From contig JBGAJM010000005.1 of assembly GCA_044224925.1 (NCBI GenBank), positions 192,752-256,751 on the forward strand: 64,000 nt of DNA. The letters run 5' to 3'. Made by a program: the position numbers and the translations under genes. The notes beneath the pieces are model-generated. The model ran no database searches. It saw nothing but the letters and a program-made list of their open reading frames with translations, and was not told the origin of the DNA. Shown here piece by piece: positions 54,977 through 63,729 of the stretch. Within the stretch, counting starts at the first letter, position 1; the number at the start of each line of letters is the position of its first letter. The stretch comes from Kapaibacterium sp044224925. GTDB taxonomy: Bacteria > Bacteroidota > Ignavibacteria > Kapaibacteriales > Kapaibacteriaceae.

Positions 54977-55501
54977 ATGGCCAGATCACGAACTACCCAA
55001 CTGTTGCAACCCTCCACTTCGGAAATGGATGGTTCCATAAAGTGGAATTTCCTCATGCCACGTCGTTGCGAGATCCCAAGCGTACTACACAATTTCTTGG
55101 GGACCTATACCAGCCGTTACTCCGACTATCGGGGGTATTGGTTGTTTGGTTTCATCGTTGAAGAAATGAAAGAGCTCCAATTTGATTTACTCAACGGACT
55201 GAATCAACCTGACGATACAACTCCAATTGTCGTTGCTGGTCAGTTGGCCGCAATAAGGTTCCTTGAACAGATGGAAAAGGCCAAGGTTCCAATTCAATGG
55301 GTTCGAGAAGCACGTCTAGTTGTATCGAAGTCTCATGAAAGAAATGGAGTTGTCAATCACAAACCGAAATCCGGGCTTGAGTTGAGGCTTAGTGTGTCCG
55401 TTGTAACGGACCTAGGTAGACAGTATGTCAGTTCGGTTTTCCTATTCGTTGCACTGCATGATCCATCAGTTGAACGTCGAAGTACGCGGTATTCAGATTA
55501 G
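54977..55501 (+). CDS. Hypothetical protein
   Basis: 174 residues from ATG 54977; later in-frame ATGs at 55025 and 55055 are possible starts. No family recognised. The middle looks like a folded protein (WLFGFIVEEMKELQFDLLNG, VVAGQLAAIRFLEQMEKAKV), and codon use is more AT-rich than in neighbours. It lies between a T9SS gene and a broken T9SS gene, on the opposite strand to both, and no antisense gene explains the open frame. It may be acquired DNA. Confidence 0.5.
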   Translation: MARSRTTQLLQPSTSEMDGSIKWNFLMPRRCEIPSVLHNFLGTYTSRYSDYRGYWLFGFIVEEMKELQFDLLNGLNQPDDTTPIVVAGQLAAIRFLEQMEKAKVPIQWVREARLVVSKSHERNGVVNHKPKSGLELRLSVSVVTDLGRQYVSSVFLFVALHDPSVERRSTRYSD

Positions 55502-55598
55502 TAGTGGTACTCTGGAGATATCGATCGCGTTGACCACTCCATCCGCACGTCATGGCTACATTTATGGTGATCGGTAGGACATGCGGAATCTCCATACT

Positions 55599-56894
55599 TC
55601 AGCGCTGTATCACCAACGGCCGTCCCATACGGCTCTTCGTTGTCGAGACCACAACGGTGTACATGCCGGTCGGCAAGGTTGATACATCAAGTGTCGTGGA
55701 CGGAGTCCGTATCATGGCCGTTCGTACGGTGCTTCCGGACGCATCGATCAATCGTACCGTCACATCTTCGGTCGGCACGGCAGGAAGATCGAGCAACACA
55801 TGATTCGTTGCCGGGTTCGGATGGATCTGAAGGGCGGCAAGGGCCGAGGCAAGGCGTTCCTCTTCGTCATCTGTCGTAGTCGGGATCACGATGATGCCCT
55901 CGCGACTAGCGATAAAGACAGTACCGTTCACATCGGAAACCATGTCGAAGTACTTGCCAAATGGGTATGACGGGGGGAGGCCGTCCCATCCAATACAACA
56001 TCGACCACCGTTGCAGCAGCATGCACCAAGCGATCGAAGGAACACTTGAATGCGTCCGTTCTCAAGTGAATCGAGATATCGTTCTACGGATTTCTCAATG
56101 GCATCGTGAAGGTCACGGCCGATCGCTGTGGCTTGCTGTTCGAAATACCTTAGGACTGGAGTGCCCGGTACGCTGAGAGGGATCGTATGTGCTTGGTCGT
56201 TTGGCTGTCAGGAGGTTCCAAGGAGCTGAAGCCAGGTACGATGCGCCAAGGTGTCGAGGTAGACAACGTTGCGAGATTCATCATCCACCAATATGTCGAA
56301 TGCGAGAAAGACCGGACCCTCGAGAATGTACGATGACTCGAGCAATGTGGTTCTCTTGAGGCTGCGTAGATCGATCTCGTCGATGTATGTCGATGTAGCC
56401 ACCCGCAAAACTCCGTTCTGGATGATGACGTCGAACATTCCTTGATCAAAGTCATATCTGAACGGCGAAGTTCCTAGTCTGGTATGTGGGATCGTTTCCC
56501 ATTTCTCACCGTCGAACATTGACGCGTCGCCATCATCATCGAACGCCCACAATCTGTGTCGTTCATCAATGAGTAAACGTGTGATCGACCCACTCAATAG
56601 AGGGCTGTTCTTCGACGTGTAGGAGAACATCGTTGGAAACGTGGCGCTGTCCAGCTTCAAGCGAGTGGTCTGGATGACCTTGTTCCTGAATGTCAGTCGG
56701 CTCGAGGATTGCAGTTCTTCGGTCGATCGAGACATTCGCAGGATGACCCCTTCACTGAGCATCCAGGTCGCATCAGGGGCTTCGATCATCGTGTTGACCG
56801 TCCGTGCGCTCTGGCCAAATGACCCCTGCCCCTGCGCCACCGCGACTGTGCACGACAGAGAGAACACGACAAGTATTGAGAGAACGCACTTCAT
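55599..56894 (-). pseudogene. Secreted T9SS protein gene with an internal in-frame TGA (paralogue of 24222-25508)
   Basis: From ATG 56894, with signal MKCVLSILVVFSLSCTVAVA, the frame encodes a protein like the one at 24222-25508 (RLLIDERHRLWAFDDDGDAS matches its RILLDDRNRLWAFNDDGDAS). It stops at TGA 56208-56210 after LLGTS. The same frame then continues with no other stop (QPNDQAHTIPLSVPGT, YLDSLENGRIQVFLRS, ACCCNGGRCCIGWDG) to a complete T9SS tail (LQIHPNPATNHVLLDL, LPTGMYTVVV) ending at 55599. Total 432 codons including both stops, against 428 residues in the relative. It appears to be a recent nonsense mutation or a sequencing error; a shortened product would lack the sorting domain. Confidence 0.8.
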
Positions 56895-57164
56895 GTTGAA
56901 TCTCCAGGCACGATGAATGCACAGCCAGGTCAAACATAGTCAAAGGCCAACATACATCGGAAGTCTCGCCAGAGTGAAAACTCCGTTGGCGGCGACAACC
57001 ACATTCGGGATGCAACTTACCACCAGACGATACAAAGCTCGCTTCGCCAAGGTGCTGCACTAGATCACTGTTGTATAGTTGTTGGGATGCAGCCTCAAAG
57101 CGCACTCATGAGTGGACATCGGTGTTCATACGGCGGGGATACTTCAGAACGGTAGTCCGGTGGC
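56895..57164. other. Intergenic space without recognisable gene
   Basis: About 270 bases upstream of the broken T9SS gene and after the stop of the OmpA gene. Short frames on both strands show no family resemblance. It presumably carries the promoter of the minus-strand gene; no clear motif seen. Confidence 0.5.
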
Positions 57165-59270
57165 TTACCGTACAGGCGTTTGTACTTCGATCTCTACCGT
57201 CCGTGAGTAGAAGCGACCTTCCGGCAGATCGTTGTTGTAAAGATCGCTGTTTCCTTTCGCCTCAATGGTGAGATCGCTCGTTCTTCCAAGAGACGTCGCT
57301 ACGGCTCTTGCGCGACTCTGCGCGAGTGACTGATTGTATTGTTGATCTCCAAGTCGGTCGGTATAGCCAGTGATACTGATCTTCGAATCCTCGCGCAGAT
57401 TCTTCTTGACAAACTCAACGATGCTCTTGTTTGCATCGCTCACGGCTGCGCTTCGAACTTCAAAGAGGATCAGACTGTACCTGTCGATCTCTTTATCGCC
57501 TCGTTGCTCGATTCTCTTGCGTTGCAAGGAGACAAAGTCGACTGCTATGCTTGTATTCGCAACAACCGTCGAACCCCTGTTGTCTGTGGCTATGACGCTT
57601 GCGTGAATGCTGTCAAGCGATGTCGGGATGGACGCTTGCTCACTACGTAGGATCCAGTCAAGAGAGGCAGGCACATCTGAGGTGCCCGAAAACTCCTTCA
57701 GTAGAGCCCCATGCTGGGAAGCCGTAATGCTCCATGACGTTGTACCAGTATCGGAAGTAATGCTTGGTTTAAATCGGAGCGTCGGAGGATTGCTGATGCG
57801 TAACGTATCGCGACTGACAAGAGGTGCAAGGATGTCAGGAATACTCGCGCTGATCTCGACGCGACGATTCTCTTCAGCTCCATCTTTGGTTAGGGTATTT
57901 GATGCGTTGAGCGGCAGTGTGCGAGCAACCACGCTGATCCTCCTAGCATCGACATTCCATGTGCTGACCAGATACGCTTTTACAGAACTCGCTCTCATTC
58001 GTGCGAGTTCCAGGTTGTCCTTCTCATCATCATTATCATCGGTACAGCCAGTCAATGTTATTGTGGCTTTGGGGAACTGTCTGAGGCGATGCGCGACGAT
58101 ATTGAGCAGATGGTAATAGGTTGGAAGACGTTCAGTGGAGTTGACGCGCTCAGGTAGGAAGGTGCTTGTTTGCTGAGTTGTTAGACGCTGAAAGCGGTTT
58201 GAAAGATCAGCGGAATTATGCTCAAAGAAAACGTAGGAGAGGAGAGGTGTCATCAGGGTCGAGATGAATTCCTCCACACGTAAAACAACATTTGGTTGTT
58301 CCGTACCATTGGCGTCAACCCCAATAGCTCGAATACCTGCAGTAAGGTTTTGTTTTGTACCATCTAGTACTCCGGGTGTATCGTATCGATTCAACCGTTC
58401 TCTCTCATCGATCTCATCGCGCGGGTCAGTCCGTGCAATGATCGGCGTATTCTGCGATCCTGTGTCAACGTCATTCGTACGCTCGCGAATGAGTTCCTCG
58501 GCATTTATGGATTGTGGCGAATACTTCAGCGCGATACCCATGCGCAATGCGTTCACGTTCCAATTGAGATCCGAGGAAACGTTGGTGACACCAATTTGAT
58601 AGAAGACCTCAGGTGTTATCAGCATTGAGCCTGAGCGGTTCAGTGGCAAATCGTAGCCAACGCCGATGAGGAGAGCCGCCTGCATGGTCGTGTTTGGAAT
58701 GCTTCCTGCGAACTCGTTTCGGGTACGCTGTCGCGAGTCAGTCCCATCGGGATTGAGAAAGGTTCCCACGCCAGCGGGTTCCGTGAGTTGCTCTTTCTGA
58801 TCGTAATTACTTGAACCGATCACTGCAAGGCGTATTCCACCGTAGAAGAGCAATGATGGCAGGGGATTGTATGCTACCAGTGGCTCTATGCCTATTGATG
58901 AGAACGAACCATCGAGACGATGTTCGAAAGCGCCGTCCGCTCCGATGCCGTTTGAAATGATGCGCGTTGGTTCGCGCGTCACCATCGTAAACGATTGTGT
59001 GAGGTACGACGCGCAAAGTGAAAGGAGGAGAGACTTCGCAACCGGATACTCGAAAAGGAGACCGGTCGAGAATCCTGTACCAGAGCCACCTGTGTAGGTT
59101 GAGCAGCAGCTCACTGTGAAGGGCATACGCGCGAAATTTGCGATATGATCGTTAAGAGTGTACTGCCCGAACGCTCCGAAGCGAACCCGCAACGAATCCT
59201 GTGACCACAAACGGGGACCAGTACAAAGGATCAGCAACGAACTCGCAAGAAAGATCAACTTCATTCTCAT
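57165..59270 (-). CDS. Outer-membrane protein with two OmpA-like domains
   Basis: 701 residues, start ATG 59270 overlapping the upstream stop (an ATG two codons in is an alternative). Signal peptide LIFLASSLLILCTGPRLWSQ, then a beta-barrel-like region to about 230. A first OmpA-like domain lies at about 335-470 (SYVFFEHNSADLSNRFQRL, TITLTGCTDDNDDEKDNLEL, ARMRASSVKAYLV, NRRVEISA). An Ig-like spacer follows, then a second OmpA domain at about 590-700 (YSLILFEVRSAAVSDANKSI, KISITGYTDRLGDQQYNQSL, AQSRARAVA, SRTVEIEVQ). Two such domains would allow two peptidoglycan contacts. It is co-transcribed with the VWA-WD40 gene. Confidence 0.88.
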   Translation of the reverse strand: MRMKLIFLASSLLILCTGPRLWSQDSLRVRFGAFGQYTLNDHIANFARMPFTVSCCSTYTGGSGTGFSTGLLFEYPVAKSLLLSLCASYLTQSFTMVTREPTRIISNGIGADGAFEHRLDGSFSSIGIEPLVAYNPLPSLLFYGGIRLAVIGSSNYDQKEQLTEPAGVGTFLNPDGTDSRQRTRNEFAGSIPNTTMQAALLIGVGYDLPLNRSGSMLITPEVFYQIGVTNVSSDLNWNVNALRMGIALKYSPQSINAEELIRERTNDVDTGSQNTPIIARTDPRDEIDERERLNRYDTPGVLDGTKQNLTAGIRAIGVDANGTEQPNVVLRVEEFISTLMTPLLSYVFFEHNSADLSNRFQRLTTQQTSTFLPERVNSTERLPTYYHLLNIVAHRLRQFPKATITLTGCTDDNDDEKDNLELARMRASSVKAYLVSTWNVDARRISVVARTLPLNASNTLTKDGAEENRRVEISASIPDILAPLVSRDTLRISNPPTLRFKPSITSDTGTTSWSITASQHGALLKEFSGTSDVPASLDWILRSEQASIPTSLDSIHASVIATDNRGSTVVANTSIAVDFVSLQRKRIEQRGDKEIDRYSLILFEVRSAAVSDANKSIVEFVKKNLREDSKISITGYTDRLGDQQYNQSLAQSRARAVATSLGRTSDLTIEAKGNSDLYNNDLPEGRFYSRTVEIEVQTPVR

Positions 59271-62200
59271 CGTGATACTTCGATCTTTAGAGTTCGTATC
59301 TCCGTCGCTGTTTGTAATCTCAGGAAATATGCGCCATTAGGAACGTCACTACAATCGAGACGCACGATGCGTCGCTCGGGTGAGAGTTCTGCATTGATAA
59401 ACGTTTTTACAACTCTGCCATGTACGTCGTGCAGATCGAGGAGGGTCCGACCATTTTCAATCGTCTCAAGTTCGACGTCAGTGGTTCCGCGGACGACGGG
59501 ATTCGGATGCACCATTGATAGTGCGACAGTGCCATTAGGATTGATCAGACGCGCGCCGCCGTCATAGCAGATGCCGAGTAACTTCAGAGAACCGTTCTGC
59601 AGTTCAACATCGCGACTTAGCTCTGTACCGTCGGGATTCAGCCATACAAAATCTTCGAGAATGATCTCTGTGCTATCAGCATTTGCAAGTCCTCCGCGCA
59701 CCGTGAACTCGGCGAGTGTTTGTCCCAGACCATCCCACTCTCGCTCGATCTCATAACGGATGCCGCCCTGATCATACTTGAAGTTTGTTACGTTCTCGAC
59801 TTCGTAGATAACTGAGGAACTACTGAGTACTGCGCGGAAGGGAATCTTGAATCCAGATTGTGTCGTGGGTTTGACGTTGTTCGTGAGCAGGAGCTTCATC
59901 ACGCGCTTCTCGCCAACGTAAACGGAGTCATTGTTTACTGCGATCTTCCAGCCTAGTCCCGCACCAAAAAGCTGTACGGTTGCCGGTGAACCAGCGCCAT
60001 TGTAATCGAAGAGCAATCGCCCACTTGTCCTACCAATGCCTGAGGGTGTAAAGCGCAAATCCATGGTATGTTCTTGGTTCGGTGCTAGAGTGAATGCGCC
60101 GCTACCAGTAATTGTTGTGAAGTCTCTGTCGTTGGGTCCCGCGTGACGTGTGTTGGTGATGGTAAGAGCTGAGTTGCCGATGTTTTTAATGGTCACTACC
60201 TGTATTGAGTCTCGTATCGTTCCAACTTCAACGGTGCCGAAGTCAATGAGATCGTTGACGACCAAAAGAGTCGGTTGCACGCCTTCCCCTCGAATTGTTT
60301 GTCTGAGTGTATCGGCTTGGGTAAAGACGAGTAACTGGGCGGTCTTAACACCAGCGGAAGTCGGGCGAAACCGAAACTCCACGGCTCTCGAACTACTCGC
60401 AAGAACCGCGAAAGGCGGAATGCCAGATACAAGTAAGAATTGCGAAGCGTCAGTTCCGACAACCCGGATCGAATCCACGCGATACGGATACGCTCCTCCA
60501 TTTTGTAGAAAGGTAGAAACCAAGGAATCCTTTTCACTGCCTACGAGAACCTGTTTCATATCCACGTCCTGGCTCGCCGGCAGAGGCGCAACAATGGAAA
60601 ACACCGCATCGGAGACATCTTCTTGTATCGGCGTTCCCCCAACCTCCCACACTTTGGCGGTACTGTCCCAGCTTGCAGTTGCAATACGGCTTCCGTCAGG
60701 ACTGAAGGCAATACTCAAAACCCATGCATTGTGCCCGGTCAGAGTCCGAATGAGCGCGCCAGTTTTCGCGTCCCATACTTTGGCGGTACTGTCCCAGCTT
60801 GCCGTTGCAATACGGCTTCCGTCAGGATTGTAGGCAATACCCATAAGGTTATCATTGTGCCCGGTTAGAGTCTGAATGAGCGCGCCCGTATTCGCGTCCC
60901 ACACCATGGCGGTATTGTCCGAGCTTGATGTTGCTATACGGCTTCCGTCAGGGCTGTAAGCAATACCATAAACAGTGTTTCTGTGCCCTGTCAACCTACG
61001 TAAGAGCGCGCCCGTATTCGCATCCCATACCGTGGCAGTTATGTCTTCACCTGCCGTTGCAATACGACCTCCGTCAGGGCTGTAGGCAACACCGTGAAAT
61101 TTTTTAGAGTACAACGAGGCCAGAGTCCGAATGAGCGCGCCTGTATTCGCGTCCCATATTTTGACGGTATTGTCCCAGCTTGCCGTTGCTATACGGTTTC
61201 CGTCAGGGCTGAAGGCAATACCAAAGACAATTCTAGTGTGCCCGGTCAGCGTCCGAATGAGCGTGCCCGTATTCGCGTCCCATACGTTAGCGGTATTGTC
61301 CGAGCTTGCCGTTGCGATACGGCCTCCGTCAGTGCTGTAGGCAATACCACGAACTTCATTAGTGTGCCCGGTCAGCGTCCGAATGAGCGCGCCCGTATTT
61401 GCGTCCCACACTTTGGCAGTTCTGTCACTGCCTGCGGTTGCTATCCGGCCTCCGTCAGGGCTGTAGGCAATACCCAAAACATTACTAGTGTGCCCAGTCA
61501 GAGTTAGGATGGCGTTGGTATCGATAGCAGCGTTGGCACTTGCATTCCCCGCTCCTTGCTTCACCCTCACCAAGCACTGCAGGCTTGTGGGTCTAGCTAC
61601 ATTTTTCCACGAGTATCTCAGGCCCGTCGCTTGATCTGTTAGAAGGTTCCACGTCATGCCATTGTCGTGGCTATACTCCAATGTCACCGTATCGCTCGGC
61701 GCAATGCCATCCCAGGTTACAACGGTATCGCTTCCCACGGCGAAGGTCTCCCCGCCGTTCGGACGCGTTAGCTTCAGTGTAGAGGCAGTGCTTTTCTTAC
61801 CCGGAAAGCCGCCATAAGTGCTAAAGTATGCAAGACAGTTATCAGTTGCTATTTGAAAGCTCGCGGACTTGAATCCGGAATCACTTGGCGCAAACCTCAG
61901 GGTTATCGTCGCACTCGTGTTTCTTGGTATGAAGAGCGGAAAGTTGGTATTCACAACGGAAAATTCAGCAGAGCCAAATTTGCGGCTGATGCCGGTTACG
62001 GTAAAGTCGGAATTGTTGGCAATGAGAGTGATCGTGGTGTCGATTTGTGTTGATGGGAGACGTCTGCCACAGGCGACAAGATTCGGAGTGACTGATATGG
62101 AGGCGATTGCACCAACTGGCAGAACATAGCTTGCGGTTGCAGTTTGCGTTTGCCAGGTTAGTTCTACACTGGCGTTTCCTGCTTGGCAGGGGGGCTCACT

Positions 62201-63016
62201 TGCCCACGTGATATCGCACTCCTTGCCACCTTGCGCCATTACTAAAATCTTCCGATAAACGTCCTCTGCGTCCTTGGTTGTTGTGACATTCTCGAAGGTT
62301 TGTCCTCCCGTTCGTCTCGCTATGTACTGTAGAATGGCTGGAGCGGGCATAGCAAGAGTGACGCAATAGATCACGCAGTTTTGTTTGTTAGCTTCTGCTA
62401 CGATTGCGCTTTCATCGCCTGTACCTAGCCCATCCGTCACGAAGATGATCACCTTTTGGTACTTTCCATTTCTACTCACTTGAAGACCGCCCGCCATCGG
62501 AGTAACAAGTGCGGCATTGTAGTCGGTTTCGCCCTGCGGAGCGAGCGGCGAAATGGCATTTAGCAGTTTGGTTCTTTCTGTTGTAAAATCCTGATTGAGA
62601 TAATTTAAACCATCAAAACTCGTGATTGCACATTCGCTTACTCCAAGCGGCAAACCGTTCACCCATGCTCTTGCCGCAGATTTTGCTAAGTCCATGTTGG
62701 ACGTGGAATCCGACCCAAAGCCAAAGCCCATTGAGCCGCTCACATCTATTACTAAAACCGAAGACAGTGCTTTGGGCGGTTGTTGCGGTGGGCAACTCAC
62801 ACTCGTTATCGTTCGAGTAATTCCATTTTCCTTCAGCGTGATCTCACTGGAACTTGGTCGTTGCTGTCGTCCTGCTGTATCGAAGGCAAAGAACTTCGCC
62901 TTCATGGTCGGGAAGTTAGAGGCATCGACTCCGAAGAGTGAGAGCGATTGCGACAGCAGTGGGGTTATGCTAACGAGAGTCAAGCATAGTAGCGTGGCAA
63001 GTTTAATGTGCTTCAT
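59267..63016 (-). CDS. Secreted VWA-WD40 protein with choice-of-anchor domains and T9SS sorting domain
   Basis: 1249 residues from ATG 63016 with signal MKHIKLATLLCLTLVSITPL. A von Willebrand A domain follows (LSSVLVIDVSGSMGFGFGSD has the DxSxS metal site; VIIFVTDGLGTGDESAIV), then an Ig-like choice-of-anchor part and a FibroRumin-like module (TRPNGGETFAVGSDTVVTWD). Seven WD40 blades follow (LTGHTNEVRGIAYSTDGGRI pattern), then further choice-of-anchor D modules (LIDFGTVEVGTIRDSIQVVT) and a T9SS tail (MVHPNPVVRGTTDVEL, LLDLHDVHGRVVKTF, VPNGAYFLRL). Stop and OmpA start overlap by four bases (ATGA). GC content is visibly lower than in the genes to its left. Confidence 0.9.
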   Translation of the reverse strand: MKHIKLATLLCLTLVSITPLLSQSLSLFGVDASNFPTMKAKFFAFDTAGRQQRPSSSEITLKENGITRTITSVSCPPQQPPKALSSVLVIDVSGSMGFGFGSDSTSNMDLAKSAARAWVNGLPLGVSECAITSFDGLNYLNQDFTTERTKLLNAISPLAPQGETDYNAALVTPMAGGLQVSRNGKYQKVIIFVTDGLGTGDESAIVAEANKQNCVIYCVTLAMPAPAILQYIARRTGGQTFENVTTTKDAEDVYRKILVMAQGGKECDITWASEPPCQAGNASVELTWQTQTATASYVLPVGAIASISVTPNLVACGRRLPSTQIDTTITLIANNSDFTVTGISRKFGSAEFSVVNTNFPLFIPRNTSATITLRFAPSDSGFKSASFQIATDNCLAYFSTYGGFPGKKSTASTLKLTRPNGGETFAVGSDTVVTWDGIAPSDTVTLEYSHDNGMTWNLLTDQATGLRYSWKNVARPTSLQCLVRVKQGAGNASANAAIDTNAILTLTGHTSNVLGIAYSPDGGRIATAGSDRTAKVWDANTGALIRTLTGHTNEVRGIAYSTDGGRIATASSDNTANVWDANTGTLIRTLTGHTRIVFGIAFSPDGNRIATASWDNTVKIWDANTGALIRTLASLYSKKFHGVAYSPDGGRIATAGEDITATVWDANTGALLRRLTGHRNTVYGIAYSPDGSRIATSSSDNTAMVWDANTGALIQTLTGHNDNLMGIAYNPDGSRIATASWDSTAKVWDAKTGALIRTLTGHNAWVLSIAFSPDGSRIATASWDSTAKVWEVGGTPIQEDVSDAVFSIVAPLPASQDVDMKQVLVGSEKDSLVSTFLQNGGAYPYRVDSIRVVGTDASQFLLVSGIPPFAVLASSSRAVEFRFRPTSAGVKTAQLLVFTQADTLRQTIRGEGVQPTLLVVNDLIDFGTVEVGTIRDSIQVVTIKNIGNSALTITNTRHAGPNDRDFTTITGSGAFTLAPNQEHTMDLRFTPSGIGRTSGRLLFDYNGAGSPATVQLFGAGLGWKIAVNNDSVYVGEKRVMKLLLTNNVKPTTQSGFKIPFRAVLSSSSVIYEVENVTNFKYDQGGIRYEIEREWDGLGQTLAEFTVRGGLANADSTEIILEDFVWLNPDGTELSRDVELQNGSLKLLGICYDGGARLINPNGTVALSMVHPNPVVRGTTDVELETIENGRTLLDLHDVHGRVVKTFINAELSPERRIVRLDCSDVPNGAYFLRLQTATEIRTLKIEVSR
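60640..61510 (-). repeat. Seven near-identical 126-base repeats encoding WD40 blades
   Basis: On the plus strand, a block such as GTCCGAATGAGCGCGCC recurs about every 126 bases (for example at 60741, 60867, 61123). Each unit encodes 42 residues with TGH, SPDG-RIATA and KVWDANTGALIRTL. The fourth blade is the most divergent (SLYSKKFHGVAYSPDG). Seven blades make one closed propeller. Confidence 0.88.
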
Positions 63017-63248
63017 TGTATAACTACAGGTAGAACATCGCGTCATGCAATATGCGAAACTGCTATGGCCAATGCTAGATTGCAGTTGAGTGTCTACTGC
63101 CGTGCAGTTTCGAGTGATCACTTTGACGCGGAAACGGGAGGTCACTGCGCGCGAATGCAGCAACATATCTGTCACAAATGATAACCCCCCAAAAACTAAT
63201 AAACCCCTGCAAGCTAAGTGCTCACAAGGGCTTACTATTAATTCGTTG
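63017..63248. other. Intergenic space between VWA-WD40 gene and tRNA
   Basis: About 230 bases with no convincing gene. The VWA reading frame is open as far as 63175 without signal-peptide or domain features. A weak hairpin followed by a T-rich stretch on the minus strand (63195-63231) could end the tRNA transcript, but pairing is poor. Confidence 0.4.
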
Positions 63249-63321
<73 letters not shown>

Positions 63322-63442
63322 ATTTAATTTCAATTTTTTGAGTCCGTTATCAAGCTATTCGTATTGTGGAACTCCATCGCGATTTAACTTTTATTTTCAA
63401 ATTTCGTGTGCAAATATAGCAATTACGGCTTGCTAATCCAAA
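63322..63442. other. AT-rich intergenic space upstream of the tRNA
   Basis: No gene seen. One 60-base line counted by hand (63361-63420) has 20 G or C, against 34 of 60 in a line near 35.9 kb. It should hold the tRNA promoter. Confidence 0.5.
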
Positions 63443-63712
63443 TTAGCCGTCTATGTTGTTAAAGCTTGAAGCTACGCCATCTATTGCCTGCGAACGCACA
63501 TGAATTTCATTAAGTTTTTGAATTAAGCTAAGTATTACTTTTCTTTTCTCTTCAACAAGCTCATTGATATAGGAACTAACATCGGGCATATTACATTCCT
63601 CAACTACACTTTCGTAAAACCTTGCCATAGAAGTTTCGCGACGAAGTGCTTCATTTAAAGTTGCACAAGTATTTTTACAAGCATGCTGGCATTTGATTTC
63701 TAATTCTGCCAT
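63443..63712 (-). CDS. Small helical protein, possibly ferritin-like
   Basis: 89 residues from ATG 63712, preceded by GAGGATAAAA, a good ribosome site (an in-frame ATG four codons upstream is less well placed). Helices with acidic residues (LNEALRRETSMARFYESVVE, then YINELVEEKRKVILSLIQKL) recall short rubrerythrin-like proteins, where E-x2-Y and EE-x-H bind iron. The histidine is not present here, so metal binding is doubtful. Cysteines at the start (CQHACKNTC) are notable. It follows the 2-oxoacid oxidoreductase gamma gene by 17 bases, probably in one operon. Confidence 0.65.
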   Translation of the reverse strand: MAELEIKCQHACKNTCATLNEALRRETSMARFYESVVEECNMPDVSSYINELVEEKRKVILSLIQKLNEIHVRSQAIDGVASSFNNIDG

Positions 63713-63729
63713 TTTTATCCTCATTGTTT

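Noticed and set aside
47307..56894. TGA read as an amino acid (altered code) to explain two internal TGAs
   Set aside because: Many intact genes here end in TGA, several in ATGA overlaps with the next start, so TGA is an ordinary stop. Isolated mutations explain both cases.
60640..61510. Regularly spaced repeats as a possible CRISPR array
   Set aside because: The 126-base period is in frame and encodes WD40 blades; there are no short spacers and no cas genes.
63195..63231. Rho-independent terminator after the tRNA
   Set aside because: The possible stem has only about four good pairs with a long loop; the T-rich stretch alone is not enough.
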